Positions 9,042 to 17,991 of a DNA stretch of 64,000 nt are shown here, in pieces. The position numbers and the translations under genes were made by a program. The DNA is from Mobiluncus porci (GTDB lineage Bacteria; Actinomycetota; Actinomycetes; Actinomycetales; Actinomycetaceae). Below the pieces are notes generated by a model. The model was not told the origin of the DNA and made no database searches. It worked only from the letters and a program-made list of their open reading frames with translations. Within the stretch, counting starts at the first letter, position 1. Each line of letters begins with the position of its first letter. The stretch covers positions 26,577-90,576 of the forward strand of contig NZ_VUMY01000011.1 in NCBI RefSeq assembly GCF_009695935.1, in the 5' to 3' direction.

Positions 9042-9881
9042 TCAAAAGGCCAGGGTCTCCACAAGGGTGTAAATCGCCACTCCGATGAGCAGGACACAAA
9101 AGATGAAAGTCAAAGTTGAAGAGCGCGCCTTGTTGGATAACGGTGAACCGACGGCGGAACCGAGACCCGAACCGACAGCGAAAAGAATCGCCACCAGCCA
9201 ATCAATCTGGAACGGCTCCGCACTCGGCTGAAACACCCGGAGCAGCAGGGAAATAATGGAAACCACCGAGATGACAATAAACGAGGTTCCCGCGGCGACC
9301 CGCATCGAATAGTGCATAAGGAGGACGAGAATCGGCACCATCACGAAGCCCCCGCCGATACCAAAGAAGCCCACCATGATGCCGGTGAAGGTTCCAATAA
9401 GGAGAAACACGGGGAGACGCTTCCAGCTCAGGTCGTATTCATCTTCCGGATCCCCGTCCGCGGTCAAGGCCGCCGCCTCGCCGCCGGACTTCATGGCAAT
9501 ATCCTCGGATTTACGCTGCGTGATGGCATTTCGACCCATGAAAATCGACACCGCAAATAGCAGCAGCGCAAAAGCGATCATCATGCCGTCTCCGCTGATG
9601 ATGCTGTTGAACCAGGTGCCGAGGAAAGCCCCGATACTGGAACACAACCCGAAAACTATGCCGGTGCCGAGGCGAACCTGGTGGTTTTTGAAACGGGAGG
9701 GAAGCGCGGCCGCGGAGGTGACAATCACAATGACCAGGGATTCCGCGGTGGCAGCGTGGGGTTCTTGGCCGAGGAGATACACCAAGACGGGAATCGCGAG
9801 GATTCCGCCGCCGATGCCTAACGCTCCGGCAAGGAGACCCACTGCCGCCCCTATCAGGGCAGACATGATGAATGTAAGCAT
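9042..9881 (-). CDS. TauE/SafE family permease (second copy)
   Basis: Membrane protein of 279 residues with glycine-rich repeated motifs (LLAGALGIGGGILAIPVLVYLLG and GFFGIGGGFVMVPILVLL), the duplicated hallmark of the TauE/SafE (DUF81) family. A charged cytosolic loop separates the halves (about residues 110-150). A probable exporter of sulfite or organosulfonate. It is not close in sequence to the copy at 3738. GAGAAGG lies eight bases before ATG 9881. Its last codons are duplicated at 4541-4570. Confidence 0.87.
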   Translation of the reverse strand: MLTFIMSALIGAAVGLLAGALGIGGGILAIPVLVYLLGQEPHAATAESLVIVIVTSAAALPSRFKNHQVRLGTGIVFGLCSSIGAFLGTWFNSIISGDGMMIAFALLLFAVSIFMGRNAITQRKSEDIAMKSGGEAAALTADGDPEDEYDLSWKRLPVFLLIGTFTGIMVGFFGIGGGFVMVPILVLLMHYSMRVAAGTSFIVISVVSIISLLLRVFQPSAEPFQIDWLVAILFAVGSGLGSAVGSPLSNKARSSTLTFIFCVLLIGVAIYTLVETLAF

Positions 9882-10026
9882 TGGCTTAACCCTTCTCTCG
9901 ATGTTAGCGCTTCCCCAAGATTACTCCCTTTTGGTGCGAGACCGGTGCGAGATTGGCGTGAGACCGGCGCTATATTGACGAGGTGGGGTCGCGGAACCCG
10001 AGCAAAGCCATGCAAAACCAGCGAGT

Positions 10027-11046
10027 TTAAGCCGAGATCTCCTCGCGGGTCGGGGAATACGCGCCGGCTCTCGCCACGGTTGCCGCAGAAGTCGCCGCCG
10101 CGAAATCGAGGCATTCCTGCAGTTCCTCGGGGTCAAGGGTGGATAGGGCAGTGCGGCCAAATCCCAAGCCGCGGTTTTCATCAAGGGCTGCTAGCAATCC
10201 GGCCATGAAGGAATCTCCGGCTCCCACCGTATCCACGACCTCGACCGCGCCAGCCGGAGCGGTCAAAGGCGCCGGCAGCCAGGGAGTAAACAGTTCCGCG
10301 CCCTCGCCTCCACGAGTCACAACGACAATTTGTGCCCCCGGACCTCGGCGCTCCCACCTGCCTCCAAGCCACTGTTCGGCTACTTTCCGCCGGTCAACCC
10401 CGGGATAGAGAAACTCGAGGTCTTCCTCGGAGGCTTTCACAAGGTCAGACTCCTTCACGATTTCCTCCACTCGCGCCCGCGCTGCCTCCAGGTCGCTCAC
10501 TAAAGCGGGGCGGAGATTTGGGTCGTAGCTCACCGTGAGTCCCTCGATTTCCTTTTTGGACTTCAACAAGGTGGCAATCTTTCCCGCGCCGGGCTCGACC
10601 AGTGTCGAATAGGATCCGAGGTGGAGGTGGCCGTAATGTGGGCAGGCTGAACCCTCGTTTCTAAACGGACCGTTGTCAGGAGAGCTAGCGGTTGCCGCGC
10701 TGGCCTTTAGTGAGTCCGCGCCAAAACCGTCTGGAAGATCCCATGTTAACTCGAATTCGTAAGTTGCTACCCCGTTCGCGTCCAAAGTGGCTCGGGCAAC
10801 CGGGGTGGTCGCGGCGGAGTCACTGTCGGGGAAAATCTTTAAACCGGCCTCGTCAGCCGCCGAACGCAGCAACTGCCCGCGGGCGTCTTGTCCCCACCAG
10901 GAAGCCAACGTGGTGTCAACTCCGAGCCGAGCCAAGCCTCTGGCCACATTAAACACCGAACCACCAGGATGTTCGCCTTGAACAACACCGTCTGGTCCGA
11001 CCACTACATCAATCAGCGCCTCACCCGCGCACAGAATCTTCGCCAT
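10027..11046 (-). CDS. PfkB-family carbohydrate kinase (fructokinase-like)
   Basis: Cytoplasmic sugar kinase of 339 residues. It has N-terminal GEALIDVV, the substrate-binding GGSVFNVARGLARLG, SYDPNLRP typical of fructokinases, and the C-terminal anion-hole and catalytic motif DTVGAGDSF (about residues 272-280). Odd: about 20 extra residues (Ser/Pro/Asn-rich, about 125-145) precede the HLHLGSYS strand compared with typical fructokinases, perhaps another inserted loop. The sugar cannot be fixed; fructose is the best guess. It stands alone, with no transporter beside it. Confidence 0.85.
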   Translation of the reverse strand: MAKILCAGEALIDVVVGPDGVVQGEHPGGSVFNVARGLARLGVDTTLASWWGQDARGQLLRSAADEAGLKIFPDSDSAATTPVARATLDANGVATYEFELTWDLPDGFGADSLKASAATASSPDNGPFRNEGSACPHYGHLHLGSYSTLVEPGAGKIATLLKSKKEIEGLTVSYDPNLRPALVSDLEAARARVEEIVKESDLVKASEEDLEFLYPGVDRRKVAEQWLGGRWERRGPGAQIVVVTRGGEGAELFTPWLPAPLTAPAGAVEVVDTVGAGDSFMAGLLAALDENRGLGFGRTALSTLDPEELQECLDFAAATSAATVARAGAYSPTREEISA

Positions 11047-11067
11047 GTCCCAATCCTAGCGCGCGGC

Positions 11068-12834
11068 TCAGAAAACGGTCAGCTTCGCGAGCCCGTCGCT
11101 CCACGAAACCACGACATCGTAGCCCGCGAGCTTGAAAATCTTAGACCGCACCACGAGCCGGAACTGGGACCCCTCATCGGCGGGGGTGACGTGGTTGACA
11201 ATGAGCCGGTTCGTGGCGGTGCCTTCAAAATGACCGTCATCGTAGAGCCGCTCCCACCTGCCCGCGCGCAAAACCTGCCACTCGAATGTCGTGTCAAACA
11301 GCGACCCGTCGGAATCCAGAATCGGGGTGGCCTCGAAAACTGCGCGGGAACCGATCGTAGTCTTTACTGAAGCCGGCATATTCTTGAGCCCCTGAACCGC
11401 AACCCGAACCGGCTCTGACGTGGACTCTCCTTCGGTAGAAGTCGCCACCAAACGGTATTCGGTCGTCTTCGAGCGTTTCCACGTCCACAAGCCCTCCGGA
11501 GTATAGGTTTCCTCGTTGGCTCCGGGAATATCCGTCCAGGGGCCGGAGTTAATCCGCTCTTGCCACTGGTATTTTGCGACCGGCCAGGCTGCGACCTGCA
11601 TCCGAATCGGGTTAATCATCTTGTAGCCGACGCCGGTGAGGGGTTGTTCCAAAAGGGCGATAGTAGGGGCGGTTTTCTCCAAAGGCGTCAGCGGATCAAA
11701 CAGCGCCACCTGGTATTCATAAGTAGTCTGACCAGTGCCTTTCACTCCGTCGATTTTCACGTTGTAAACCAGGTTCTCCTGGCCAACAGGGAGCCGCTCA
11801 ATATTCGGAAACTTCATCAAGAGCGTGGAATAGTCCGCAATCACCCGCGGGGTAAAGGCGATGCCGGACTGACCGGGACGGATGACAGTTAAAGGAACAT
11901 TCTCCCCATTAGGGCCGGTGATGTGCGCCGTTGCCGCTGATAAATCCCCATTTTGAACCGAAAAACTCCACCGTTCCGTATCCGGCCCGTCGGAGGTTAT
12001 CCCGACAGAAGTAAGGAGCTGTTTGGGGAAAAAACCGGCGGAGGGCCAGCTCATCCACTCGGGAGTGGGGGCAGAGTGGTCGCGCATCGAGTCGGCGGGC
12101 ATTCCGGGATAGGACTCGCCGGTGCGAACCGAAATCGCGGTGTAGCCGGCGGCGGCGCCGATGGAGGTGACGGAAAGCTGGGGGTCTTGCATAAAGAGGC
12201 GGTGTCCGAGCTGGTCGTTTACGGGGTTGTCTGCCGAGGAGTAATCCATGTAGTACCACAGCGCGGTTTCGGCAGAGGTCTGGGAGATGGATTGGGCGAG
12301 GTTGGAGTGTCGCGCCCCGCGCACGGCCGCATCGGTGGCGCAGGCGAATCCTTCGACCGCCGGATAGTGGGAGAGTTTGCCGTTGCGGGCGCTGACCATC
12401 GCGGCGGCTTGGGTGTAGGGCGAGATGCTGTCGGTTTGATCAAGGGTGACGGCATTCAACCCGTTCAGCCCCCGCATAAAGTTCCAGGACTCTACAATCG
12501 GCGCGATTCCGTCACGGACTGCTTGACCTGGTTGACAGTTTTCCAAATCCACCCCGATGGAAGTGACGGGACGAATCATGTTTTTCTCGTAGCGGTTGAG
12601 GAATTCCCTCTGGACAATGGATTTCGACGTGGTGTCGATGGCGTTGTCGCCGGGAGGAGCAGGCTCCAGCAGTTTGCTGGAGTAGGCGGAAGAGTTGGCT
12701 CCGGCAGCGGAGATGGTTTGGACTTCGGCAGCAGTGGGAACGTTCACCAAGGTGGATGCCAAAATTGCCAGCAAAGAAATGCCGGCGATGACGCCAGTCG
12801 ATTTCGTTGCTTCCGCGCGCATAGTAGTCTTCAT
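11068..12834 (-). CDS. Secreted CAP-domain protein with C-terminal Ig-like region
   Basis: About 588 residues. A Sec signal peptide follows ATG 12834 (MKTTMRAEATKS, then a hydrophobic run ending near PTAAEVQ); the frame is open to 12906, but that longer start would bury the signal. A CAP/SCP-like domain (about residues 110-270) has VESWNFMRGLNGL, SHYP and QDPQLSVTSIGAA. It is followed by beta-rich repeats with YQWQERINSGPWTDIPGANEETYTP, resembling bacterial Ig-like modules. There is no LPXTG anchor or terminal membrane segment, so it is probably released or loosely wall bound. Function unknown; CAP proteins include surface and host-interaction factors. Confidence 0.75.
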   Translation of the reverse strand: MKTTMRAEATKSTGVIAGISLLAILASTLVNVPTAAEVQTISAAGANSSAYSSKLLEPAPPGDNAIDTTSKSIVQREFLNRYEKNMIRPVTSIGVDLENCQPGQAVRDGIAPIVESWNFMRGLNGLNAVTLDQTDSISPYTQAAAMVSARNGKLSHYPAVEGFACATDAAVRGARHSNLAQSISQTSAETALWYYMDYSSADNPVNDQLGHRLFMQDPQLSVTSIGAAAGYTAISVRTGESYPGMPADSMRDHSAPTPEWMSWPSAGFFPKQLLTSVGITSDGPDTERWSFSVQNGDLSAATAHITGPNGENVPLTVIRPGQSGIAFTPRVIADYSTLLMKFPNIERLPVGQENLVYNVKIDGVKGTGQTTYEYQVALFDPLTPLEKTAPTIALLEQPLTGVGYKMINPIRMQVAAWPVAKYQWQERINSGPWTDIPGANEETYTPEGLWTWKRSKTTEYRLVATSTEGESTSEPVRVAVQGLKNMPASVKTTIGSRAVFEATPILDSDGSLFDTTFEWQVLRAGRWERLYDDGHFEGTATNRLIVNHVTPADEGSQFRLVVRSKIFKLAGYDVVVSWSDGLAKLTVF

Positions 12835-12906
12835 CCGGTTGGCTCGCCAGGTGCCTCTCTTACCCTTTGAGCAGGTCGCAGCTCCCACATAGACCCTGTC
12901 CAACAC

Positions 12907-13048
12907 ATCGGCAGGAAAACCGCCAGATAAAGGGTTTTTTACCTGGGAAATCCCCGGGAACGGGGGTTTTCTCTTTAAGTCTCGATTTCGCGTGAAACCG
13001 AAATTCGTTGTATCTTGCGTTTAAGTCAATTAAAAGGAGTGCGAAGCA
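12907..13048. other. Divergent intergenic region upstream of topA
   Basis: 142 bases containing a GC hairpin (tcccc-gggaac-ggggg) followed by tttt, which could attenuate transcription toward topA. AAAAGGAG precedes the topA start. Confidence 0.45.
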
Positions 13049-15832
13049 GTGGCAGCGAAACAAGACCAGAAACTGGTGATCGTGGAGTCCCCGGCAAAAG
13101 CCAAGACCATCAGCCGTTTTCTTGGCAACGGCTACGACGTGGAGGCCTCCATTGGTCATATCCGCGACCTCGCCCAGCCCTCCGAGCTCCCTGCCGCCTT
13201 GAAAAAGACCGGATACGCCAAGTTTGCGGTTGACCTGGATCACGATTTTGAGCCCTACTATGTGGTTGACGCGGATAAGAAAAAGAAAGTCAGCGATTTG
13301 AAGTCGCGCCTGAAAGACGCCGACGAACTCTTGCTGGCCACTGATGAGGACCGCGAAGGAGAGGCGATTGCCTGGCATTTGCTGGAGGTCTTGAAGCCGA
13401 AAGTGCCAGTCAAGCGGATGGTGTTTCATGAAATCACCAAGGATGCCATTGATGAAGCCCTTGCGAACCCCCGCGAACTCGACAAAGACTTGGTGAACGC
13501 CCAAGAAACCCGCCGGATCCTTGACCGCCTGGTCGGATACGAAGTCTCGCCCTTGCTGTGGCGGAAAATCCGCACCGGACTTTCTGCCGGACGGGTCCAG
13601 TCGGTGGCGACCCGCCTTGTCGTGGACCGAGAACGCGAAAGAATGGCCTTCAAACCCGCAGAATACTGGGATTTAGTGGCAGTGCTACAGGCTGGTGGTG
13701 ACGGCTCCGACGCCGGGGCTAGTGTCAGGGCAGCATCAGAGAGATTCGAGGCGAGCCTGAAAACTCTCGACGGCAAGCGGGTCGCCACCGGAAAAGATTT
13801 TGATGATAACGGCGAGCTAAAGCCCGCGTCGAAAAAAGCCGGCGTAGTGGTGTTGAGTCGGGTCGCCGTAGAGCGCCTCGGCGAGATTTTCGGCGCTGAC
13901 GAGGCCAAGTGGGAAGTCTCGGAGGTGGAGTCGAAGCCGTATCGTCGCCGTCCCCCCGCCCCGTTTACGACCTCGTCACTTCAACAAGAGGCCTCCCGGA
14001 AACTGCGGATGAACTCCCGCGATACCATGCGCGTGGCGCAGTCCCTCTACGAAAACGGCTACATCACCTATATGAGAACCGACTCGGTGAACCTCTCCGA
14101 CCAGGCAATTCACGCGGCGAGAAGGTTTGCGGTGGCGAGATTCGGGGAGGGGTCCGTTCCGGAAAAACCCCGCTTCTACGAGACGAAGTCGAGGGGTGCC
14201 CAGGAGGCTCACGAGGCGATTCGTCCGGCGGGGGATCAATTCCAGCTCCCGAGCGCCTTGAAGTCGGCTCTCAATCCGAGCGAGTGGAAACTCTATGATC
14301 TGATTTTCAAGCGGACTTTAGCTTGCCAAATGGTTGATGCGACCGGAACCACTTCCTCGGTGAAGATCACGGTAGCGAATCCCGCGCATCCCGACCTGGG
14401 CGAATTTGGCGCTTCCGGAACAGTTATTGAAAATCCCGGATTCTTGGCGGCCTATGAAGAGGGCCGCGACGAGGGCGACAACGGCAACGGAATCGTGAGC
14501 GGCGCTCACGGAAATTCCGAGACCCGACTCCCGAAGCTCCGCGGCGGCCAGGCCCTCGACTTGGTGAACCTGGATTCTTCCGAGGAGCGCCAACACTTCA
14601 CGACTCCGCCGGCGCGTTTCACGGATGCCTCTTTGGTGAAAGCGATGGAAGAACGCGGCATCGGGCGACCTTCGACTTACGCTTCCACGATTTCGACGAT
14701 TGTGGATCGCCACTATGTCTACCGGCGTGGGCAAGCGTTGGTGCCGTCCTGGTTGGCATTTTCGGTCGTGCGCTTGCTGGAAGAAAACCTTCCCGGGCTG
14801 GTGGACTACGATTTCACCGCCGATATGGAGGCGGATTTGGACAAGATTGCTGCCGGAGAGGCCGACCGCAGCGCCTGGTTGCGCGACTTTTGGTCCGGAA
14901 CCGGTGAGGGATCCGGTTTGCGGGCGAGCGGCTTGGAAAAGGCCGTGGAGGAGCTCGGCGATATCGATGCGGCGGCGCTGAATTCCGTGGATTTAGGGGA
15001 AGGGATTACCCTTCGAGTCGGGCGCTACGGGCCCTATCTCCAGTGCGGGGAGGAACGCGCCTCGGTTCCCGACACGGTGGCTCCCGATGAGTTGACGCTT
15101 GATAAGGCGAAGGAGCTCCTGGAACAAGGCGCCGAGGGAGATCGTGCACTCGGACATCATCCGGAGACCGGACTCGAGATTGTCGTGAAAAACGGGCGTT
15201 TTGGGCCCTATGTGGAGGAGCTGGCTCCCGAGCCGAATGAAATCGGCCAGAAAAAGTCGAAGAAGACCAAGAATCGGACGGCTTCCTTGTTGAAGACCCA
15301 GTCAGTAGATGGCGTGACCTTGGAGGACGCAGTGGCCTTGTTGGGGCTGCCGCGGACGGTCGGGGTTGATGGCGACGGGGTCGAGATTGTGGCCGCCAAC
15401 GGGCGGTACGGGCCTTACATCAAGCGCGGAACCGATACGCGGTCTTTGGAAAGTGAAGACCAGCTGTTCACTTTGACGGTTGAGGAGGCTTTGGCGCTGT
15501 TGGCGGCGCCAAAGACCCGCGGGCGCGGCGGGGCGAGCGCGCAAACTGTCATGATGGAATTCGGGGAGGATCCGGAAACCGGCGGGAAAGTCACCTTGAA
15601 GAATGGGCGCTATGGACCCTACGTGACTGATGGGAAGACGAACGCGACGGTTCCGCGCGGAACCGATCCGGCGACTTTGACCGAGTCGGCGGCTTTCGAG
15701 CTCTTGGCAGCGAAACGGGCAAAGGGTCCGGCGAAGCGCAAAGCTCCGGCTAAGAAAACAGCCGCCAAGAAAACTCCTGCGCGGAAGACTGCTGCGAAAA
15801 AGACTCCGGCGAAGAAGGCCGCTGCTAAGTAA
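13049..15832 (+). CDS. topA: DNA topoisomerase I
   Basis: Relaxes negative supercoils. The protein has 927 residues, of actinobacterial type. TOPRIM domain at the N terminus (LVIVESPAKAKTI, ATDEDREGEAIAW), catalytic Tyr341 in YITYMRTDS, then C-terminal repeats each carrying a NGRFGPYV-like signature instead of zinc fingers, and a Lys/Ala/Pro tail (KKTAAKKTPARKT) that binds DNA nonspecifically. Starts at GTG 13049 behind AAAAGGAG. In many actinobacteria topA is followed by tmk and holB; here those lie 18-20 kb away. Confidence 0.97.
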   Translation: MAAKQDQKLVIVESPAKAKTISRFLGNGYDVEASIGHIRDLAQPSELPAALKKTGYAKFAVDLDHDFEPYYVVDADKKKKVSDLKSRLKDADELLLATDEDREGEAIAWHLLEVLKPKVPVKRMVFHEITKDAIDEALANPRELDKDLVNAQETRRILDRLVGYEVSPLLWRKIRTGLSAGRVQSVATRLVVDRERERMAFKPAEYWDLVAVLQAGGDGSDAGASVRAASERFEASLKTLDGKRVATGKDFDDNGELKPASKKAGVVVLSRVAVERLGEIFGADEAKWEVSEVESKPYRRRPPAPFTTSSLQQEASRKLRMNSRDTMRVAQSLYENGYITYMRTDSVNLSDQAIHAARRFAVARFGEGSVPEKPRFYETKSRGAQEAHEAIRPAGDQFQLPSALKSALNPSEWKLYDLIFKRTLACQMVDATGTTSSVKITVANPAHPDLGEFGASGTVIENPGFLAAYEEGRDEGDNGNGIVSGAHGNSETRLPKLRGGQALDLVNLDSSEERQHFTTPPARFTDASLVKAMEERGIGRPSTYASTISTIVDRHYVYRRGQALVPSWLAFSVVRLLEENLPGLVDYDFTADMEADLDKIAAGEADRSAWLRDFWSGTGEGSGLRASGLEKAVEELGDIDAAALNSVDLGEGITLRVGRYGPYLQCGEERASVPDTVAPDELTLDKAKELLEQGAEGDRALGHHPETGLEIVVKNGRFGPYVEELAPEPNEIGQKKSKKTKNRTASLLKTQSVDGVTLEDAVALLGLPRTVGVDGDGVEIVAANGRYGPYIKRGTDTRSLESEDQLFTLTVEEALALLAAPKTRGRGGASAQTVMMEFGEDPETGGKVTLKNGRYGPYVTDGKTNATVPRGTDPATLTESAAFELLAAKRAKGPAKRKAPAKKTAAKKTPARKTAAKKTPAKKAAAK

Positions 15833-16057
15833 GCCCTCGTGAAAGGCTCTGTTATTCACGCGAGTTGGTGGATTGTTAGCTTGTGTACCCGGAGGTAGTT
15901 CCGTAACTCTTGCGATTTTGGTCTTTACTGCCATTATTTCCACTCATGCCCAAAATCCCTTGAGTTCCAGAATACTTTTCCGTTATAGCCCGAATCTAAA
16001 CGGAAATGAAGAGGACGATTTTCCGGTTTTGGGATAGCCTAGTACAGGGAAAAACAT
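15833..16057. other. Intergenic region after topA
   Basis: Holds a small hairpin (cgtgaa...ttcacg, 15839-15861) after topA and a family A repeat (15903-15967). No gene is seen. Confidence 0.5.
15903..15967. repeat. Family A palindromic repeat
   Basis: Arms gtaactcttgcgattttgg and ccaaaatcccttgagtt around a degenerate centre. Same family as 3573, 24893 and 27416. Confidence 0.8.
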
Positions 16058-17413
16058 GTGGAGGGGATGAATTTGGCTAGCAAGACATTCCTTTCCTTGA
16101 ATTATCCGAATTTCCGACTGTGGTTCGTTTCGAACCTTTTCGCCGCGACCGCCACCTGGATGCAGCGCGTGACTCAAATTTGGGTAGTTCTCGTGATTTT
16201 GACCCACAATGACGCTTTCGCAGTAGGCCTCACCACCGCCCTGCAGTTCCTCCCGCAGCTTTTCGTGGGCTTCCTCGGGGGAGCGTTGGCTGACTGGGTG
16301 GAGCGGCGCCGTTTCCTCCAAATCACCCAAACCGGCACGGCCCTGTTGGGGCTGCTCTTGGGGATTCTAATCCTGACCGACACGGCCCATCTCTATCACG
16401 TCTACGCCATTGCTTTCGCCACCGGAATCATCGATTCCTTGACGGTTTCTCTCAGGCAAACCTTCCTCTCCGAGTTAGTTCCGAAAGAGGCGCTTCCCAA
16501 TGCGGTCGGGCTGAACTCCACCGCCTTCAATATTGCCCGCCTGATTGGTCCGGCTCTGGCCGGCGTATTTATCCTCATACTCGGCCCGGGTTGGATTTTC
16601 GTTCTCAATTTCGCAATTTTTGTGATACCCGTTGTGACCTTGGCCTTGATGAAGAAGGAACATTTTTATCCCGTGGCGCGAGGCGAACGGCGCAAAGGCA
16701 TGATTCGAGAAGGCTTCCACTATGTCCGTGCTCGCTCGGATCTGAAGGCTATCATCTTGCTGATTACCCTCACCGGCGCTTTCGGCTTCAACCTCCAGAT
16801 GACCCAAGCCTTCATGGCCACAGGCGTTTACGGCAAAGGGTCCGGTGAATACGGCCTGTTGGGGTCGATGATGGCCATCGGTTCCCTCGCGGGGGCGCTG
16901 ATGGCAGCAAGGCGCACTCGGCCGCGGTTCGCGCTGGTGGTTTCCTCGGTCTTCATCTTCGGGGTGATGGAGGCACTGCTCGCAATCAGCCCGAGCTACT
17001 GGCTTTTCGCGATTCTCTCGATTCCCGCGGGCTTCGCCATGATCACCATCATCACCGCTGCCAACGCCCTCATCCAGATTTCCACTCCCGAGGAACTGCG
17101 CGGGCGGGTGCTGTCGATTTACTTCGTTTTCAACCTGGGATCCACCCCGATTGGCTCGCCTTTCGTGGGCTGGGTCGGGGACACTTTCGGCGCCAGATGG
17201 AGCATCGGGGTCGGCGCGATTGCCTGTATCGGGGTGGCGCTCGTGGTTTTCGTGTGGGCCATGTTGGCGTGGAAGGTGAAGCTTCTCCCGACACGCCATT
17301 GGCCGTTTTTCCAAATCGAGGGCCCGCGGGAACGCTACTACCGTTGCGATCCCATCAACACACAGGCTGCTGACCCCTCCGATCCCGATTACCGCGGGCC
17401 GTCAACTCAGTAG
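16058..17413 (+). CDS. MFS exporter, EntS-like (MFS_3 branch)
   Basis: About 450 residues, twelve membrane segments. Starts with FLSLNYPNFRLWFVSNLFAATATWMQRVTQIW, the opening typical of the EntS/DUF894 branch; GGALADWVERRR is the loop 2-3 signature. Probably a drug or small-molecule exporter; substrate unknown. The C terminus is a hydrophilic Pro/Asp tail. Start uncertain: GTG 16058, or ATG 16067 directly after GGAGGGG. Nine bases separate it from bcp, so the two are probably cotranscribed. Confidence 0.82.
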   Translation: MEGMNLASKTFLSLNYPNFRLWFVSNLFAATATWMQRVTQIWVVLVILTHNDAFAVGLTTALQFLPQLFVGFLGGALADWVERRRFLQITQTGTALLGLLLGILILTDTAHLYHVYAIAFATGIIDSLTVSLRQTFLSELVPKEALPNAVGLNSTAFNIARLIGPALAGVFILILGPGWIFVLNFAIFVIPVVTLALMKKEHFYPVARGERRKGMIREGFHYVRARSDLKAIILLITLTGAFGFNLQMTQAFMATGVYGKGSGEYGLLGSMMAIGSLAGALMAARRTRPRFALVVSSVFIFGVMEALLAISPSYWLFAILSIPAGFAMITIITAANALIQISTPEELRGRVLSIYFVFNLGSTPIGSPFVGWVGDTFGARWSIGVGAIACIGVALVVFVWAMLAWKVKLLPTRHWPFFQIEGPRERYYRCDPINTQAADPSDPDYRGPSTQ

Positions 17414-17422
17414 GATGAGAAT

Positions 17423-17890
17423 ATGGAAGAAAAATTGAAAGTGGGCGATAGCGCCCCGGATTTTACAGTGGAAACCACTAACGGCACGTTTGCGCTTGCT
17501 GACGCCCTGAAGGAGGCTACGGCGGGAGTTGTGGTGTATTTCTATCCGCGGGCCTCGACTCCCGGTTGTACTACGGAGGCCTGCGACTTCCGCGACTCGC
17601 TGAACTCGCTGAAATCCGCAGGTTACACGGTTATCGGCGTGAGTCCAGACCAGATGCCAGCCCTGGAGAAATTTACCGCGAACCAAGCGCTCAACTTCGC
17701 CCTCGGTTCCGATCCGGAGAGGGAGGTTCTGGAGGCCTACGGGGTGTGGCAGGTGAAACCGCTGACCAAGAAGCCCGGCGTGGTGCGCTCTACCTTCGTT
17801 GTCGGGCCTGACGGGAAGCTGATTTACGCAAAATACAACGTGAAGGCCACCGGCCACGTCGCGCGCCTGCGCGAAGCCCTCGGGATTTAA
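17423..17890 (+). CDS. bcp: Thioredoxin-dependent thiol peroxidase (Bcp/PrxQ)
   Basis: Reduces hydroperoxides. The protein has 155 residues of thioredoxin fold. Peroxidatic Cys49 is in STPGCTTEAC and resolving Cys54 lies five residues on, the atypical two-Cys PrxQ layout. VYFYPRASTPGCT and DPEREVLEAYGVW match the family. Fits an anaerobe needing defence against oxygen exposure. Followed at once by a family B hairpin that may terminate transcription. Confidence 0.95.
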   Translation: MEEKLKVGDSAPDFTVETTNGTFALADALKEATAGVVVYFYPRASTPGCTTEACDFRDSLNSLKSAGYTVIGVSPDQMPALEKFTANQALNFALGSDPEREVLEAYGVWQVKPLTKKPGVVRSTFVVGPDGKLIYAKYNVKATGHVARLREALGI

Positions 17891-17891
17891 A

Positions 17892-17969
17892 GCGTAGCCG
17901 GCGTCAGACCCTTCTGGCTACGCTCGCAGGCTCGCTATTCCAGAGAGGTGCGACCCGCGCCGGCTACGC
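17892..17969. repeat. Family B-like palindrome after bcp
   Basis: Outer arms gcgtagccggcg (17892-17903) and cgccggctacgc (17958-17969) pair perfectly over 12 bases; inside are tcagaccctt/aggtgcgaccc elements related to the repeats at 19912 and 37617. Also a likely terminator. Confidence 0.75.
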
Positions 17970-17991
17970 CAGGCTCCGCTAAGATAAATCC

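Noticed and set aside
11953..12870. 305-codon frame opposite the CAP-domain protein gene
   Set aside because: Gly/Val/Arg-rich shadow of the real gene in GC-biased codons.
14470..14530. Small palindrome cgtgagcg/cgctcacg in topA as another inserted repeat
   Set aside because: Only eight bases per arm and no match to families A or B; the protein segment is an ordinary variable loop.
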